From Anastrepha obliqua (lineage: Eukaryota; Arthropoda; Insecta; Diptera; Tephritidae), in NCBI RefSeq assembly GCF_027943255.1, contig NC_072892.1, positions 120,297,792 to 120,361,791 of the forward strand: DNA of 64,000 nucleotides, read 5' to 3'. The position numbers were made by a program, and so were the translations under genes. Of this stretch, positions 1 to 10,989 are shown piece by piece. Every line of letters begins with the position of its first letter. The first letter of the stretch is position 1. The notes beneath the pieces were generated by a model, which was not told the DNA's origin, did no database searches, and saw nothing but the letters and a program-made list of their open reading frames with translations.

Positions 1-136
1 TAGATAAGAAAACGCATTCTTTGAGCTCAAATGTTTTTGAAAACATTATTACTGGAAATGGGATATGAATCTTTAAGTCCCAGACAAGCTAAACTCTGAA
101 GCACTACATCAAAGCCGATCTAAAAACAAAAATTTA

Positions 137-560
137 TTAATCAGTTCTTTTGATTGCCTTTGAATTTCTTCGGCCTGGCCAAATAGTAACGAGGAAGGGC
201 ATAATTATATATTTATATGTTTGGAGTTTTACTGCAACATCCGGGGGAAACCGTGGTCGCAAGTTGCTCGAATCATTGGAAATCAAATTGTGGGTTTTCC
301 ACCAAGAGAATAGTCTTACAAGCACTTATTTGACGAAAACCTACGTGAGTAACGTTCCGAAAGCCCGTGTTCATTTGCCATGCTCCCTTTGCACATCTCC
401 TTGTTTCTACCAGACAAGTAGTCACATTGCGTTGTGAATCGATTGACGTGGTAAAAGGTAATTTGCAGAAGAAGCTGACAGTGAATCCAAGTTTAAAAAC
501 TGCATTTTTCAGTTCTCAATCGTTCTCCGCGGTTTCTTCTGCTGAGCACAATTTAATTTA
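137..560 (+). pseudogene. Mariner-like transposase remnant
   Basis: The frame opening near 150 contains EFLRPGQIVTRK, which resembles the stretch after the first catalytic aspartate of mariner transposases. A second frame from about 430 has RCESIDVVKGNLQKKL, like the C-terminal helix region that follows the third aspartate. The two parts are in different frames and the HDNAPxH segment is badly degraded, so this is a dead fragment. No terminal inverted repeats were found. The subfamily cannot be assigned. An unrelated LINE begins about 80 bp downstream. Confidence 0.45.
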
Positions 561-629
561 ATTTGCCAATTCTCTTTCACACACGGCAGTTCCGTTACTT
601 TCAGCCGGTTTGGTTTTAAGTTCACAACC

Positions 630-875
630 CACATAGTTGGTAGCTTCTGTACACATTGAGGGAGCCTTTAACAATATTAATACAAGCGCCATAACGGATG
701 CTCTAGAAGATTTTGGAGTCGAATCTAAAGCTGTTACTCTGATCGAGACTATACTTGTCAGAAGAAAGGTAAGTGCTGAATTAGGCAACACAATAATAAG
801 CAGACAGGTCTGCAGAGTTACTCCTCAGTTAGGGGTCCTCACCATTCTCCTCTGGATTTCGGCAGTGAACTCCTT
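630..875 (+). pseudogene. Non-LTR retrotransposon, reverse transcriptase (5' piece)
   Basis: This codes for a reverse-transcriptase palm segment: EGAFNNINTSAITDALEDFG, then TPQLGVL (usual form TPQGGVLSP) and LLWISAVN. It is the region between RT motif A and motif B of RNase H-bearing non-LTR elements. The reading frame continues at 1196 once the SINE between is removed, so both pieces belong to one LINE copy. The 5' part of the element is missing. Frameshifts and substitutions make it non-functional. Confidence 0.8.
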
Positions 876-1195
876 AAAAATAAAATAAATAATTGGCGCG
901 TACACTTCTGTTAGGTGTTTGGCCGAGCTCCTCCTACTATTTGTGGTGTGCGTCTTGGTGTTGTTTCACAAATGGAGGGACCTACAGTTTCAAGCCGACT
1001 CCGAACGGCAGATATTTTTATGAGGAGTTTTTTTATGGCAGAAATACACTCGGAGGTTTGCCATTGCCTGCCGAGGGGCGACCGCTATTAGAAAAATGTT
1101 TTTATTAATTTTGCTTTCACCGAGATTCGAACCAACGACCTCTCAGTGAATTCCGAATGGTGATCACGCACCAACCCATTCGGCTACGGCGGCCA
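876..1195 (-). mobile_element. tRNA-derived SINE, copy 1, inserted in LINE
   Basis: Read on the minus strand, the element starts with a tRNA-like head: an A-box-like TAGCCGAATGGGTTGGTGCG and a B box GGTTCGAATCTC. A body of about 200 bp follows, with GGCAATGGCAAACCTCC and GGAGTCGGCTTGAAACTG, ending GCGCCAATTATTTATTT. It is flanked by 13-bp direct repeats with one mismatch (cagtgaactcctt at 863-875, cagcgaactcctt at 1194-1206), which also restore the interrupted RT reading frame. This is the best delimited copy of the family. No protein is encoded; transcription would be by RNA polymerase III through the internal boxes. Confidence 0.85.
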
Positions 1196-2400
1196 GCGAA
1201 CTCCTTGCTTTGACATTAAAGAGAGTGGGCTGCCATGTCAAAGCTGACAATTTGGCAATCACGGTTAAAGGCAAGTATCCCAACACGCTCAAGAATCTTC
1301 TGCGCTCTAACATGGCCACACTTAGTAAGTGGACAGAGGGTAGGAGACTCGCAATAAGCCCCGAAACAACTGAACTAATTCTCTTTTCAAGGAAACATAC
1401 ACTGCCCAAGTCTCCCCGCTAATTTTCAAGAGTGTGGAGATTCCTTTGAAATAGAATGTTCAATACTTGACAAAAAAAGAAAAAATAAAGCGGTCGGAAT
1501 GAAATGGGGATTAACGCTTCGTATCCCACATGAACTTTATACTTTGGTAGTTCGGTCTATTTTACTATAGGAAGTACTTGTGGGGTGGCCATCAACTCAA
1601 AAGGTAAGTTATAGGAAACTGCTCAGCAAGGCCCATAGAACTGCGCTTTTATGCATCACTGGCGCTTTCAGGACTAACCCTAATAAAGCAGCTGCTAATC
1701 CACTTGCCTGCTCTAAATCTGTTAGGAAAACACGTGGCCGCCACTTGAGCGCTTAAACTTTTTCCCGAAACCTACCTTCGACAGGCTTTTCAAGCCTAAC
1801 ATCCCGTCAAGAAGAGAGTGGCAAATTCAAAGACCATTGAGAGGAAGGGAAATAAATTTCTACATGGATGGATCTAAGCTAGAAAATAAAGCAGGCTGTG
1901 GAGTTTTTTCAAAAGAATTTGGATTAAAATTATCTCTCCGACTTCCTTACTAATGTAACGGCTACCAGGCAGAAGTCTTAGCCATAAAGGAGGTAACTGG
2001 TTTCCTTAACACACAGGCCATAACAAGAACTACGATAAATATCTTCCCGGACAGCCAGGCGGCCATCACTTAAATGGAGGCAGTTATACTAAGATCAATG
2101 GTTGCGCAGGAATGATGGAAATTGCAAGGCCGATGAGCTAGCCAGGATGGGTACTAATCTTCCACTGCTTGAAAACAGAGGAATATTGGAATTTATGTGG
2201 CCACTAGCAAATTAAGGATACAAAATCATATTATTCAGGAGGCAAAGAAAATACTTGTGCTAAAACCAGACGAATTTGGTTGCAAAAAGGAGAACTGCTC
2301 CATATCTCAAGAGAGAACATCTCGTAGGTCGTGGCTTATGAAACCGGTCATTGGCTGTTAGGTAGGCACTCTTCTAGCCTTAGCTCCTAGCGTAAGGTTT
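1196..2400 (+). pseudogene. Non-LTR retrotransposon, RT end, RNase H and 3' region
   Basis: This continues the RT of 630-875: KADNLAITVKGKYPN marks the degraded YADD catalytic region, followed by the RT thumb (ISPETTELILFSRK). RNase H comes next near 1860: INFYMDGSKLENKAGCGVFS, with a later GNCKADELARMG at about 2120-2160. Near 2340 TGHWLLGRHSS resembles the C-terminal region of the same ORF2 type. An RNase H domain in ORF2 is typical of the I, Loa, R1 and related clades; the clade is not decided here. Several frameshifts and stops are present. Only 3' portions of such elements occur in the window. Confidence 0.75.
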
Positions 2401-2429
2401 TTATAGAAAAACCATTTTCACTTTCGTAC

Positions 2430-5030
2430 GGAACTTTCCGGGGTTGGGATAAAACCTATCTTACGCTTCATAAGAGCGTCTAAATGGTTCCATGATGAAT
2501 AAACAGTGGAAACCTCAGTGCACAGAATTGCACAGTGGCTCCTCAACGGAGAATACAAGAGTACGAGTAGCTCGATGGCTCTCCACTTTCTTCGTCCCCA
2601 ATACTTCCTCAAGTTACGAGTTGAAGGGAAAAAAATTGCCTTGTATGAAGGCGGCCTAATGAAACTTAGAAACGAAGCTTATTTTTCGTTTTTATACCGA
2701 CGTAGGCTTGAACAATCAAATTTTGTAATCTCCCGTAACAAAAGTTCGTTCGTAATACATAATAGGACTCTCTTGTTCTGCTACCACCAGATTTATTACA
2801 TCGATTATTTGCATTATCTTATTCTTAATAGTAGTTAGAATTTTTCTAATTATATTTTCATGGCGTTAGTATACTTCGCTGAACAGATGCTGTACTTTAA
2901 ATGGAATACTTATAAACTGAAAATTTGGTGAGATTTTGAATTGCGGTCTAAGCAGCGCAATGGCTGACCCCCATTTTTGTATGTTGCTTTGTGTTGTCGT
3001 TGGCTTTCGTGGAATGCAACAGCAAATTCACAGTCGTAATTAAGTGGACACAATGCAAGATTCTACGTGTTGTGGTTTGTTGTAAAAGTTTGTAGAAAAA
3101 GCCACACACTGGTAATGTTTTGCCATCTTTATACTCGTGCGTGTATGCGTGCATGTGTATGTGTGTTTATGTACATTTGTCGGGTCACAGCATTATGCCA
3201 CAGGAGTATAACGAGAGTGCCACAACTGGCATTCTAATACCAATACTGGTATATAAATTAAGCCACTTGTGTTGCACGACAAATAGCATCACTTTCAGCT
3301 GGAAATTCTGGCATTTACTTTGTTAATAAATTTACATTTAAACCAAGAAAATGCACACAAAATATTTAGTATTTATAACCGAGTTGGTCACAAACAAGTT
3401 AATTAAAACACCCATTAAAACATACCTACGTGCATTTGCATGCAAATAAATACAAACACAATAAAATGTGTCACTTCAAGTGCATTTTGTCCACAGAAGT
3501 GGGTAATGGCAACTTTGTTGGTTTGATGCAATTCAGAGTAATTAAGTAGCGTAAATTCCCTGGAAATGTCCACCAACACACATTCGAATTATGATGAATT
3601 AATTCTCACGTCAACAATTTTGATGCCGCTGGTCAATGTACAACAATGGGGCGTGACTCAGCGAGTATGTAATTTAGCCTGTTAACGCTTCATGACCATT
3701 ATCGCAACCTTTGCCTAACACTTAGCGTATGTAAAGTATATGCGTGTATGTAAAGGGTGTGCCATCCATCCGCCAGGTTCCTTATATGTAAGCAATAAAA
3801 AATGCTTCTTCAATGTCTTTTGCTTCAATATTGGGGGAAAACATCGTACAAATAGGAAGCTCGGCTAAACCACCAACAAAGGGTGTAGACGCTAATTATT
3901 TAAATTCAGTTATTATTATTGTTACTATCCCACGCCATCCCTTTCCCGTTTCTCCTCGTCCGAAATTGCTTTGGAACTTAACTCTCAATATTTTGAAGCG
4001 TCGTTAATGGGTAAAGGGCGAACCATTTCGTATGACAACACTAAGTGCTAGTGAGTTTCAAAAACTTTTTTGAGCTCGAAAAAGCTGCCAGTGTGAAAAT
4101 GGCATGCCACTCAATAAGAGGCCAACCGTCGGCTAACCTTTTACATTTGCAAATATGCAAATTTATATTCACCTTTATTGCAAATTTATTGCAAAAACCC
4201 TGCCTAACTGTGTGCATGTAAGTTATTGCGCGTGCGTTGACCGACATTAGGGCCAGTGGCATGCATATTTGTCAAATTGTGAATAAAAGCCTGTTAATGG
4301 TCAACACGCTTAATATGCATGCAGGCATGTACATATATATGTACAGGTTCATAGGAAAAATTTTGATATGCAAAATTATGAGGTGAAATGCTCTTTACGT
4401 AGTCAAATGTTAAGCCATGAGCTGGAAACTTGATTAAAAGCAGCTGTTAATGGGCTGATTGGTGTACGAGTGTTGCCTTTTTTATTTTGCGCCCAACAAC
4501 GAAAACACATTAAAATATTTTTTATGAAAATGGTCTTATTGTTTTTGAAAATATTTTCCTTGGAAGTTAATAATGAATCAATTTTCAAAGAACTTCTGCC
4601 ACTCAGAAGTGGATACCTCCAAAATGAGCTATTAGGCGTCAATAGCTTATTCAGGGATTAAAAAACGTTGGCCTCGCTTCACTTATTTTTGATATTCGAG
4701 AACAAAAAGAAATCAGTAGAGGGAAAGAAAATTAGGGCTCTATAGTCCGGGGTCATTTTGACCTCATCATTTCATGCCGACTGATGTTAATACTGAAGGC
4801 ATTTAATACCGGCTGAATTTTTTTTTGTGTATTGTTGACATTTAGTAGAATAAAAAAAAAATAGTCAGCTGCGCCGTAGAGGGGGGAAAATACATCAGCT
4901 GAACAGGCGAACTTGTAAAATAAATTAAAAAGTAAAACTAACTACTTATGACGATTGAAATTTTTTACATAATTTTGGACACATATGAAAATATAATAAT
5001 GATGGGCAGCTGCGTTTACAGTGGTGGGAA
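2430..5030. other. Non-coding stretch, no gene recognised
   Basis: No homologous reading frame was recognised. It is AT-rich with short GT-rich tracts around 3130-3180 and repeated TGCATGCATGT-like words near 4310-4340, as is common in fly intergenic or intronic DNA. The ORFs here have no domain signature. Confidence 0.5.
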
Positions 5031-5034
5031 GACC

Positions 5035-5418
5035 GTCAGCCGAAGCAAGAATGTATCATTGTGTTCAGCTGACGTTCGCAACGGCGAATATTGATGGAAC
5101 GATGAACTGTATAAGCTTTACGACGGCATAGACATAGCGCAGCGAATAAAGATTCAGCGGCTACTTTGTCTAAGTCATGTCGTCCGAATGGATACAAACG
5201 CTCCGGCTTTGAAAGTATTCGATGCGGTACCAGCTGGTGGCAGCAGAGGAAGAGGAAGGCCTCCTCTGCGTTGGAAAGATCAGGTGGAGAAGGACTTGGC
5301 TTCACTTGGTGTGTCCAGCTGGCGCCGGTTAGCACGAGAAAGAAACGGCTGGCGCGCTTTGATAAACTCGACCAAAATCGCGTAAGCGGTTATCGCGCCA
5401 ATTAAAAAGAAGAAGAAG
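5035..5418 (+). pseudogene. RTE-like LINE, C-terminal end and 3' tail
   Basis: The frame reads ELYKLYDGIDIAQRIKIQRL, then SHVVRMDTNAP, GRGRPPLRWKDQVEKDLASL and WRRLARERNGWRAL. This is the conserved C-terminal tail of ORF2 proteins in RTE-like non-LTR elements. The stop is followed at 5379-5418 by CGTAAGCGGTTATCGCGCCA, ATTAAAA and a short AAG repeat, a typical LINE 3' end. The copy is 5'-truncated. Its last bases match the 3' ends of the SINE family in this window. A second, minus-strand copy lies at 58231-58423. Confidence 0.7.
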
Positions 5419-5619
5419 TCATATCCCAGTCATATCCCGGTGACTGGTTAGTAGACGTGACGTAGGCATAGACCCGATAGTAGACCGTGAGAAGTCGTAT
5501 GTGTATTGGTTTCTGTCAACACCTCAGTAAATCTCTCGTTCTTTATTCATCAAGCGCTGAGCGTAGAGAAAGTGATACTCTATAGGTGCTGGCTTGGTTG
5601 GAAGGATGGAGTGTTTAAG

Positions 5620-6080
5620 GCTACTCGAGTCCAAGCAAACTTACTTACTATTCTTACCCATCACTCACCTTTCTGAAAACGGAACTAAATAAGGAACTAG
5701 CTCTGGAAACACACTCAATAATGGGAGCATTCAACCTCGTACAAAACAGCCAAAATTATCCTAAGAACTTGGAATATGAAAACTACAAACTTTATGTTAT
5801 CTAGAAAAGACTGCAAAACAATGGTTGGAGTACTGATGGAGCACTGTTTCACCCCACATCACGCAGCCAAAATGGGATTAGTCCAGAGCGATGCATGTAA
5901 TACATACATGAAATGAAGCGAATGCTAGGGGAACTTTGGAACACCTTCTTTGGCACTGCCCTTTTGGCTGTAGGACTCGACAAATGTACCTAAGATTAAC
6001 ATACTTTTCGTCCTTGAAGAATATTGCTGGCTAAAGACTGAACGGCTTGTTAAAACTCCGGAAGACGTACGTCAACGATT
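5620..6080 (+). pseudogene. LINE ORF2 C-terminal remnant
   Basis: Pieces resemble the zinc-knuckle-like end of RNase H-bearing LINE ORF2. MGAFNLVQNSQNY appears near 5720, then the segment around 5930 reads in another frame as GTLEHLLWHCPFWL, the usual CxxC...HLLxxCP pattern. The copy at 63170-63500 has the same organisation (MGSFDLPHNCQ). Stops and frameshifts occur throughout. Only the 3' end of the element is present. Confidence 0.6.
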
Positions 6081-6089
6081 ATATAAAAT

Positions 6090-7400
6090 AACAATTTGAG
6101 TCCAACTCGACTACATAGCAATGTTAACACAATGGGCCGTAGTGATCTAAGTGCAAAGGTATTTTTCATAGCAGGAAATCAGCCGGTGGCTTACCTTTTT
6201 AAGAATTTTCTACAGTTTATAAATTTCATTTAAGGGGTAATGGTCCAGGTAAATATTGGACTTTTTATTGGTTGGTTTGCTCTCAGCGACCTCTATTCTT
6301 TAAAGGTAGACATTCTAATTTCCAGGTGTTTCTGAAATCTAATAGAAAACAAAGAAACAGCTGCTTAATAAAAACAAATAAATAATGTGAATAAACACTT
6401 CACTACCTGTATTTAGTTGCGATATTCACGCATTCATATTTGTATGTTGCACGCAAACGAAAACTTGAGAAAAAGTATGCCACTTCGAGTGTGTGAACTT
6501 GTGGGAGCCATTTTGCATGCCCGCTGTTATTTGTAATTATTATTTTGCTGCTGAAGCCAGACGAAACCGGAATTGCTGAGTAACTTCTAAATAACGGTGA
6601 ATTTGATTCATGCCAGCAGGTCATTTATTAAACAGGCGTGACCAGATTATTGCATTCAAAGCGTGAGCGCGAAACGAGACAGCGATAAGCCGGCAATGGA
6701 AGGTGGAAGGTTGGCATACTCTTACTCGGGCATACATATATGTAGTAAATCGAATTGGAGGTGTATCGAAATCGAAAAATATATATCAGCATACACAAAT
6801 GCAAGTATAAGCAGGTAGTTGTGTGTGTGTTTACGAATTATTCAATAATTATTCAATTCAAAGCAAGTGCGATGTGTTGTATGCCCAAGTAGTGTTGCAA
6901 CATAAATTGCTGTCTACACAAACTGCACCCAAGCGGATGCTAAGCTGCAGCGCCTTATAATAGGCTACGCTTCACGGCTAGCAGTCGTTGAGTTGCGTCA
7001 TGCGCCGGATGCAATTAAATTGTCATTTTGGTAGCTGAAGCATAAAATGCCCAGCCAGGATACAACTTAATCCAACAAACAATTTGATATGCTCGCTACA
7101 ACAATAGCCCGATGACGACTACACTACAATGTGACAGCAGTCATGTGCGAGCACACTGGCTTCTACATAATACGCAACAAACATACGACATACGTTTTAC
7201 ACACATACATATGTACACTTGTGGGCATTAAAAATGCACCACTGTGATATTTGAAAAATGGGCAAAATCTAAAACATTTACTGAGGTTTGTTGAGGTGCT
7301 GAATTCAACATGTCGGAAATTTTTTTCAAATTCGTTATTTGTTATCCCAAATGTCTATTTTAGGTTCTCGATGTTGTTGATTACTAGCCCATTGCTAGCC
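6090..7400. other. Non-coding stretch, no gene recognised
   Basis: No homologous protein, RNA gene or terminal repeat was recognised. It contains ordinary AT-rich fly-type DNA with short CATACATA runs (about 7190-7215). Confidence 0.5.
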
Positions 7401-7402
7401 GA

Positions 7403-7465
7403 TTACGAGTTAACTCGTGTATTCGTTGCTAAACTTTGGTGACCGGTCACGAGTAAACTCATGTT
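7403..7465. repeat. Pair of related palindromes
   Basis: ACGAGTTAACTCGT at 7405-7418 is a perfect 14-bp palindrome. GTGACCGGTCAC at 7439-7450 is a perfect 12-bp palindrome. The second runs into CACGAGTAAACTCATG, a near copy of the first. The two related dyads are about 43 bp apart. Function is unknown; they could be a protein-binding site pair or the end of a decayed transposon. Confidence 0.55.
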
Positions 7466-7679
7466 AAACTATTTTCCGCATCTTTATTGTTTTCACGGCA
7501 CATTGTTAGAAATCTTGTAGTTTTATTATATGGTCTGCTCACCTCGAGTTAGTTGTTCACAAATTTAAACGACGACCGAACGCACGATCAAATTCCGGTA
7601 ACTTCGAAAATGATACTCCGTTAGAACCTGCAGTGAACCTGATTACTGTTATTAGGGTACTGCGCACTGCGACTAAAAT

Positions 7680-7986
7680 ATACCTATTAGGCAAAGCCTG
7701 CTGCGGTTTCCCATATTTCGAGGCTTTTTAAAAAATCTTGCATATTCTGGGGTTTATTCTTCCATAGTTTATATAGAGGCATATTTTGTCCTGGTGCAGA
7801 ACAAAAAATGTGTTCTGAATTTTCAGTGCTCATTTGACAAAATCGGTGATGATGGGCTGAAACCATGCCAGGGTGAATTTTGTGTAAGTGAAATCTGAGG
7901 TTATAGTGAACTGTGAAACAACCAGTTAAAAGTCTTACTCTGCTAAGTGAAATTAGCTTAGTGAACCTGATTCTATATCTATACAT
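7680..7986 (-). pseudogene. LINE ORF2 C-terminal remnant
   Basis: The minus-strand frame contains RLLTGCFTVHYNLRFHLHKI followed by HRFCQMSTENSEHIFCSAPG. This corresponds to the TGH...H..(R)..CxxC....E...H.L..CP pattern at the C-terminus of RNase H-bearing LINE ORF2. It is 5'-truncated and immediately followed (7989) by a SINE. Only about 100 codons are recognisable. Confidence 0.6.
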
Positions 7987-7988
7987 AT

Positions 7989-8267
7989 ATAACTGGCGCT
8001 TACACCTTTTTGGGTGTTAGGCCGAGCTCCTTCTTCTAGTTGTGGCCTGCGTCCTGGAAGATTTTAGACCCCTCCATCTACAGTTTTAAGCAAACTACAA
8101 ACGACAAATGGTTTTTAAGGGGAGCTTTTTCATGGCAGAAATATACTCGGATGTGTGCCATTGCTTGTCGAGGGGCGACCGCCATTAGAAATACTTTTTT
8201 ATGCACGGAAGTTTTGACATACGCACTTCCGAATGGTATCACGCACCAAATAATTCGGCTACAGTGG
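7989..8267 (-). mobile_element. tRNA-derived SINE, copy 2
   Basis: On the minus strand the order matches copy 1: degraded tRNA-like head, the AATGGCACAC and TTTCTGCCATGAAAAAGCTC body blocks, and the 3' end GTAAGCGCCAGTTATATATG. The B box is eroded (about 8205-8220), so this copy is older or inactive. It separates a LINE tail from a piggyBac remnant. Confidence 0.75.
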
Positions 8268-8389
8268 AAGTCTGATGTTAGGCCTCCAAAACCTCGAAAA
8301 AGAAATATAATGGTATCAGATAGCGTCAACGAACACCAAATTTACCGAATTATTTAAATATTCCTAGTGTAACCATTGAACTTGGTTAT

Positions 8390-9010
8390 GCACTAAGTAT
8401 CAGTGAAGTAACGAATCTATTTTTTGACAAGACATTTTTCGATTTAGTCCTTATGCAGACCAATTTGTACCAGTCTCAAGTGAAAGTCCTACATAAAATC
8501 TCTGCAAACACGGTACCACGGACGGTATATGGTAATACCATAAGCATATCAAAGACATGAAAAAAGAGTAGATAGTGCAGATCAGTATTTGGCGAATATC
8601 AGTATTTTACGAAAACTACAAAGTGGTACAAAAAAGTCGCTTTTCCTAATAAATTGCCCCTTGTTCAATGCATATAAAATGTATTGTACCTATCGTTCAA
8701 GAAGTAAAAATAAAATATTCAAAATTTCTACTGGAAGTATCCAGAGAATGGATGACTGTGGTTTCCAAAGAATGCGGCACCGCACCTGACACTTCTCGAA
8801 TACCTCAAACAGCTCCCTCTAAAGATTCACCCTTCAGGCTTTCAGGACAACTAAAAGGCCACGTCTTAGAAAAAATAATTACTGCCAGAAAAACAAAACC
8901 GACTAGAGCGTGTATAGAGTACTATATGTAGAGTATTCTATTATGTGTGCAAAGATTCTGGTATACCATTACATGTAGGTGATTGTTATACTTTGTATCA
9001 TACGAAAATT
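8390..9010 (+). pseudogene. piggyBac (PGBD4-like) transposase remnant
   Basis: Fragments in several frames follow the order of a piggyBac transposase C-terminal half: FFDLVLMQTNLYQSQ (8430-8480), KKVAF with INCPLFNAYKMYCTYRSRSK (8640-8710), FLLEVSREWM (8720-8755), PFRLSGQLKGHVLEKI (8828-8878), TKPTRAC and GIPLHVGDCYTLYHTK near 8965-9010, which is the Cys/His-rich tail. The mixture of frames shows a dead copy. No 13-bp piggyBac termini or TTAA duplication was located. A second piggyBac scrap of a different type lies at 37950-38480. Confidence 0.7.
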
Positions 9011-9179
9011 AAATATTAAAAGTTGAATAATAAAGAAGATTTCCTAAAAATGATTTATATTACTTTACTTCCATGCCTGCTTTTAAAACAATAGCCGGGC
9101 ACATGAGCTAACTGTTCAAGAAATTTGCCGGTCAGCAATATGCTAATATAGGCGCAGAGTAAAAATGCAATCTATATTG

Positions 9180-10005
9180 GAGTTGAGGGTCGTGCCAAGG
9201 TAATCTATTCAAGCTGCCAGGATTGGAACGAGGGAAAAACTATACCGAAGCTGATACCTCGGTCTTTACTGACGGCTCCAAGATGGAAACGGGAGTTGGA
9301 GCAGGCTTTTTTTCTAAATTAGACCACTCATCAATTTCCTTAAAATTGCCGAATACTGCTAGGGGTATTCAGACAGAAGACTTTACAATCCTACAGGCAT
9401 GCAAAATACTTGGGGAATATGGGAGCGAGGGCGATGTCAAGATTTTTTCCGATGGTCAAGCTGAGATTAATAAATTGATCAACTCCTGTAAGAATGAGAT
9501 CAAATATCTTGAAAACATAGAGAGAAATGAAATTTTTCAGGAAAGCTCAGTATAGAGGGAGCTCATTCCTTTGCTATTTCGAAAAATCCTATGACCCCAG
9601 TACCATGGACGCAGAAAGTCCTCTCAACTCCACATCATCCAATTTTCAAACTCCTAGTTTTGTTCACCGGCCATTGGATGATCGGCACAAACGCGGAAAA
9701 GCTAGGTTTACCCCCATTGTAGAAATTGTGGGAACTTTTCAGAGAAGGATACTGTTGAGCACTTTCTATGTAAATGTCCGGGTTTGATAGCTAAACGATT
9801 GAAATCGCTGGGCGCTTTTTTCTTCGACAGTCTGGGGCAGTGCTCCAATCTAAATCCCATAAACCTTCTCCATTACATCAACAGCTCTGGTTGGTTCTAG
9901 GTATCTGCCCGTTGGAGGTCTCCAAATTGTATCAAAACGTCGATTTAATGCTACTTGGGGGGTGCCGGTCTGCTATTTCAAGCATTTCACATACCTACCA
10001 CCTAC
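9180..10005 (+). pseudogene. RNase H-bearing LINE (family alpha), 3' segment
   Basis: RNase H is clear: SVFTDGSKMETGVGAGFFSK at about 9268-9325, with the second and third acidic positions in QTEDFTILQACKI and KIFSDGQAEI. The 3' part near 9760-10000 matches, in opposite orientation, the segments at 16452-16788, 17483-18010, 39241-39370 and 40270-41103, including the block GGTATCTGCCCGTTGGAGGT. All are therefore copies of one LINE family. ORF2 is broken after about 110 codons, and no RT remains here. Confidence 0.75.
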
Positions 10006-10489
10006 TTTGAAGTTAATAATAAAAAGAGGTAAAATATTAATATAAATTACTTAGGTATCAAGCAACAGTAAGGGCAGAAAAAAGTGTGAAGACGTTTTTT
10101 ATGGGAATTTGCCAATATATTTTATAGCGGTTATTAGAAATGGCAGTCATTATTTTTAGAATAACTGATTTGGACTTATCTCAAATTTTACATAAAATTT
10201 CTCAAAATCGGTTTATGTTTATTGGGATCTGAATTCTGTATGGGTGGTGAGGATGCTAGTAGCCCCATCTATACCATCTTGGAGATATACATTTTTCTAA
10301 ATAAAACCAATGTATACATCGAATTGCATCAGAATGGGATTATACTTAACATTCCCACCCACAAGATGGTAGGCGTGACAGAACTTCGATCTGTACTCTA
10401 TTTAATATTTCTTCTTTTCTATGTAAAAGTAGAGCAAGTACTAAGTTAGGTGAGCCAGATTGCCTGTGATACCTGTATTTGATTTCCAT

Positions 10490-10830
10490 GCCCTAACTAG
10501 GTTATTTCAACCACTTCGATCTTTTTAAGAGAGTAACTAGTCCCTCCAGTGAGATATTTTGCAAATTTCAAGGTTTTCAGGGAAATAATCCGCAATATAT
10601 AATATTTGGCACGGCTTCTTTGAAAGAGGTTTTGTACCGACTCAATTTCTTCTTCATCTTCATAGCTCCTGCAGAAGTCATAAATGTGGTACACCCATTC
10701 TACTGGCTAGGATACCAATAGCGCAGTGACCACTTATAACACCTGTTTTGACGCTGGTAGTTGATCTGTTGCCGACATTGTGACCTTTTAAGTTTGGGTT
10801 GGCCACATATTATATGACCGCCACCTAGCG
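10490..10830 (-). pseudogene. LINE ORF2 C-terminal remnant
   Basis: The minus-strand frame reads YDFCRSYEDEEEIESVQNLF, then FAKYLTGGTSYSLKKIEVVE, the C-terminal Cys-rich motif (CRSC-DEEE-E-HLLC in better preserved relatives) and tail helix of LINE ORF2. Upstream on the same strand another frame gives SGHCAIGILASRMGV, matching TGH...-type sequence. Frameshifted and 5'-truncated. Confidence 0.6.
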
Positions 10831-10989
10831 AGCGCCTATCTTGGAGAGTATTTCTTCTCCTACTATCAGCACATATTCTAAATATGAACGAAATCGAGGC
10901 AAAAGTACATAAATGAAAAGTGAACAAAATACAGAGAAATTTCATAAAAATTAATTCAGTTGCCAACTCAACAAAGGCAACTTTCTCTT

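Noticed and set aside
2418..2838. Overlapping ORFs 2418-2612 and 2506-2838
   Set aside because: No domain similarity; probably decayed LINE 3' flank and chance ORFs.
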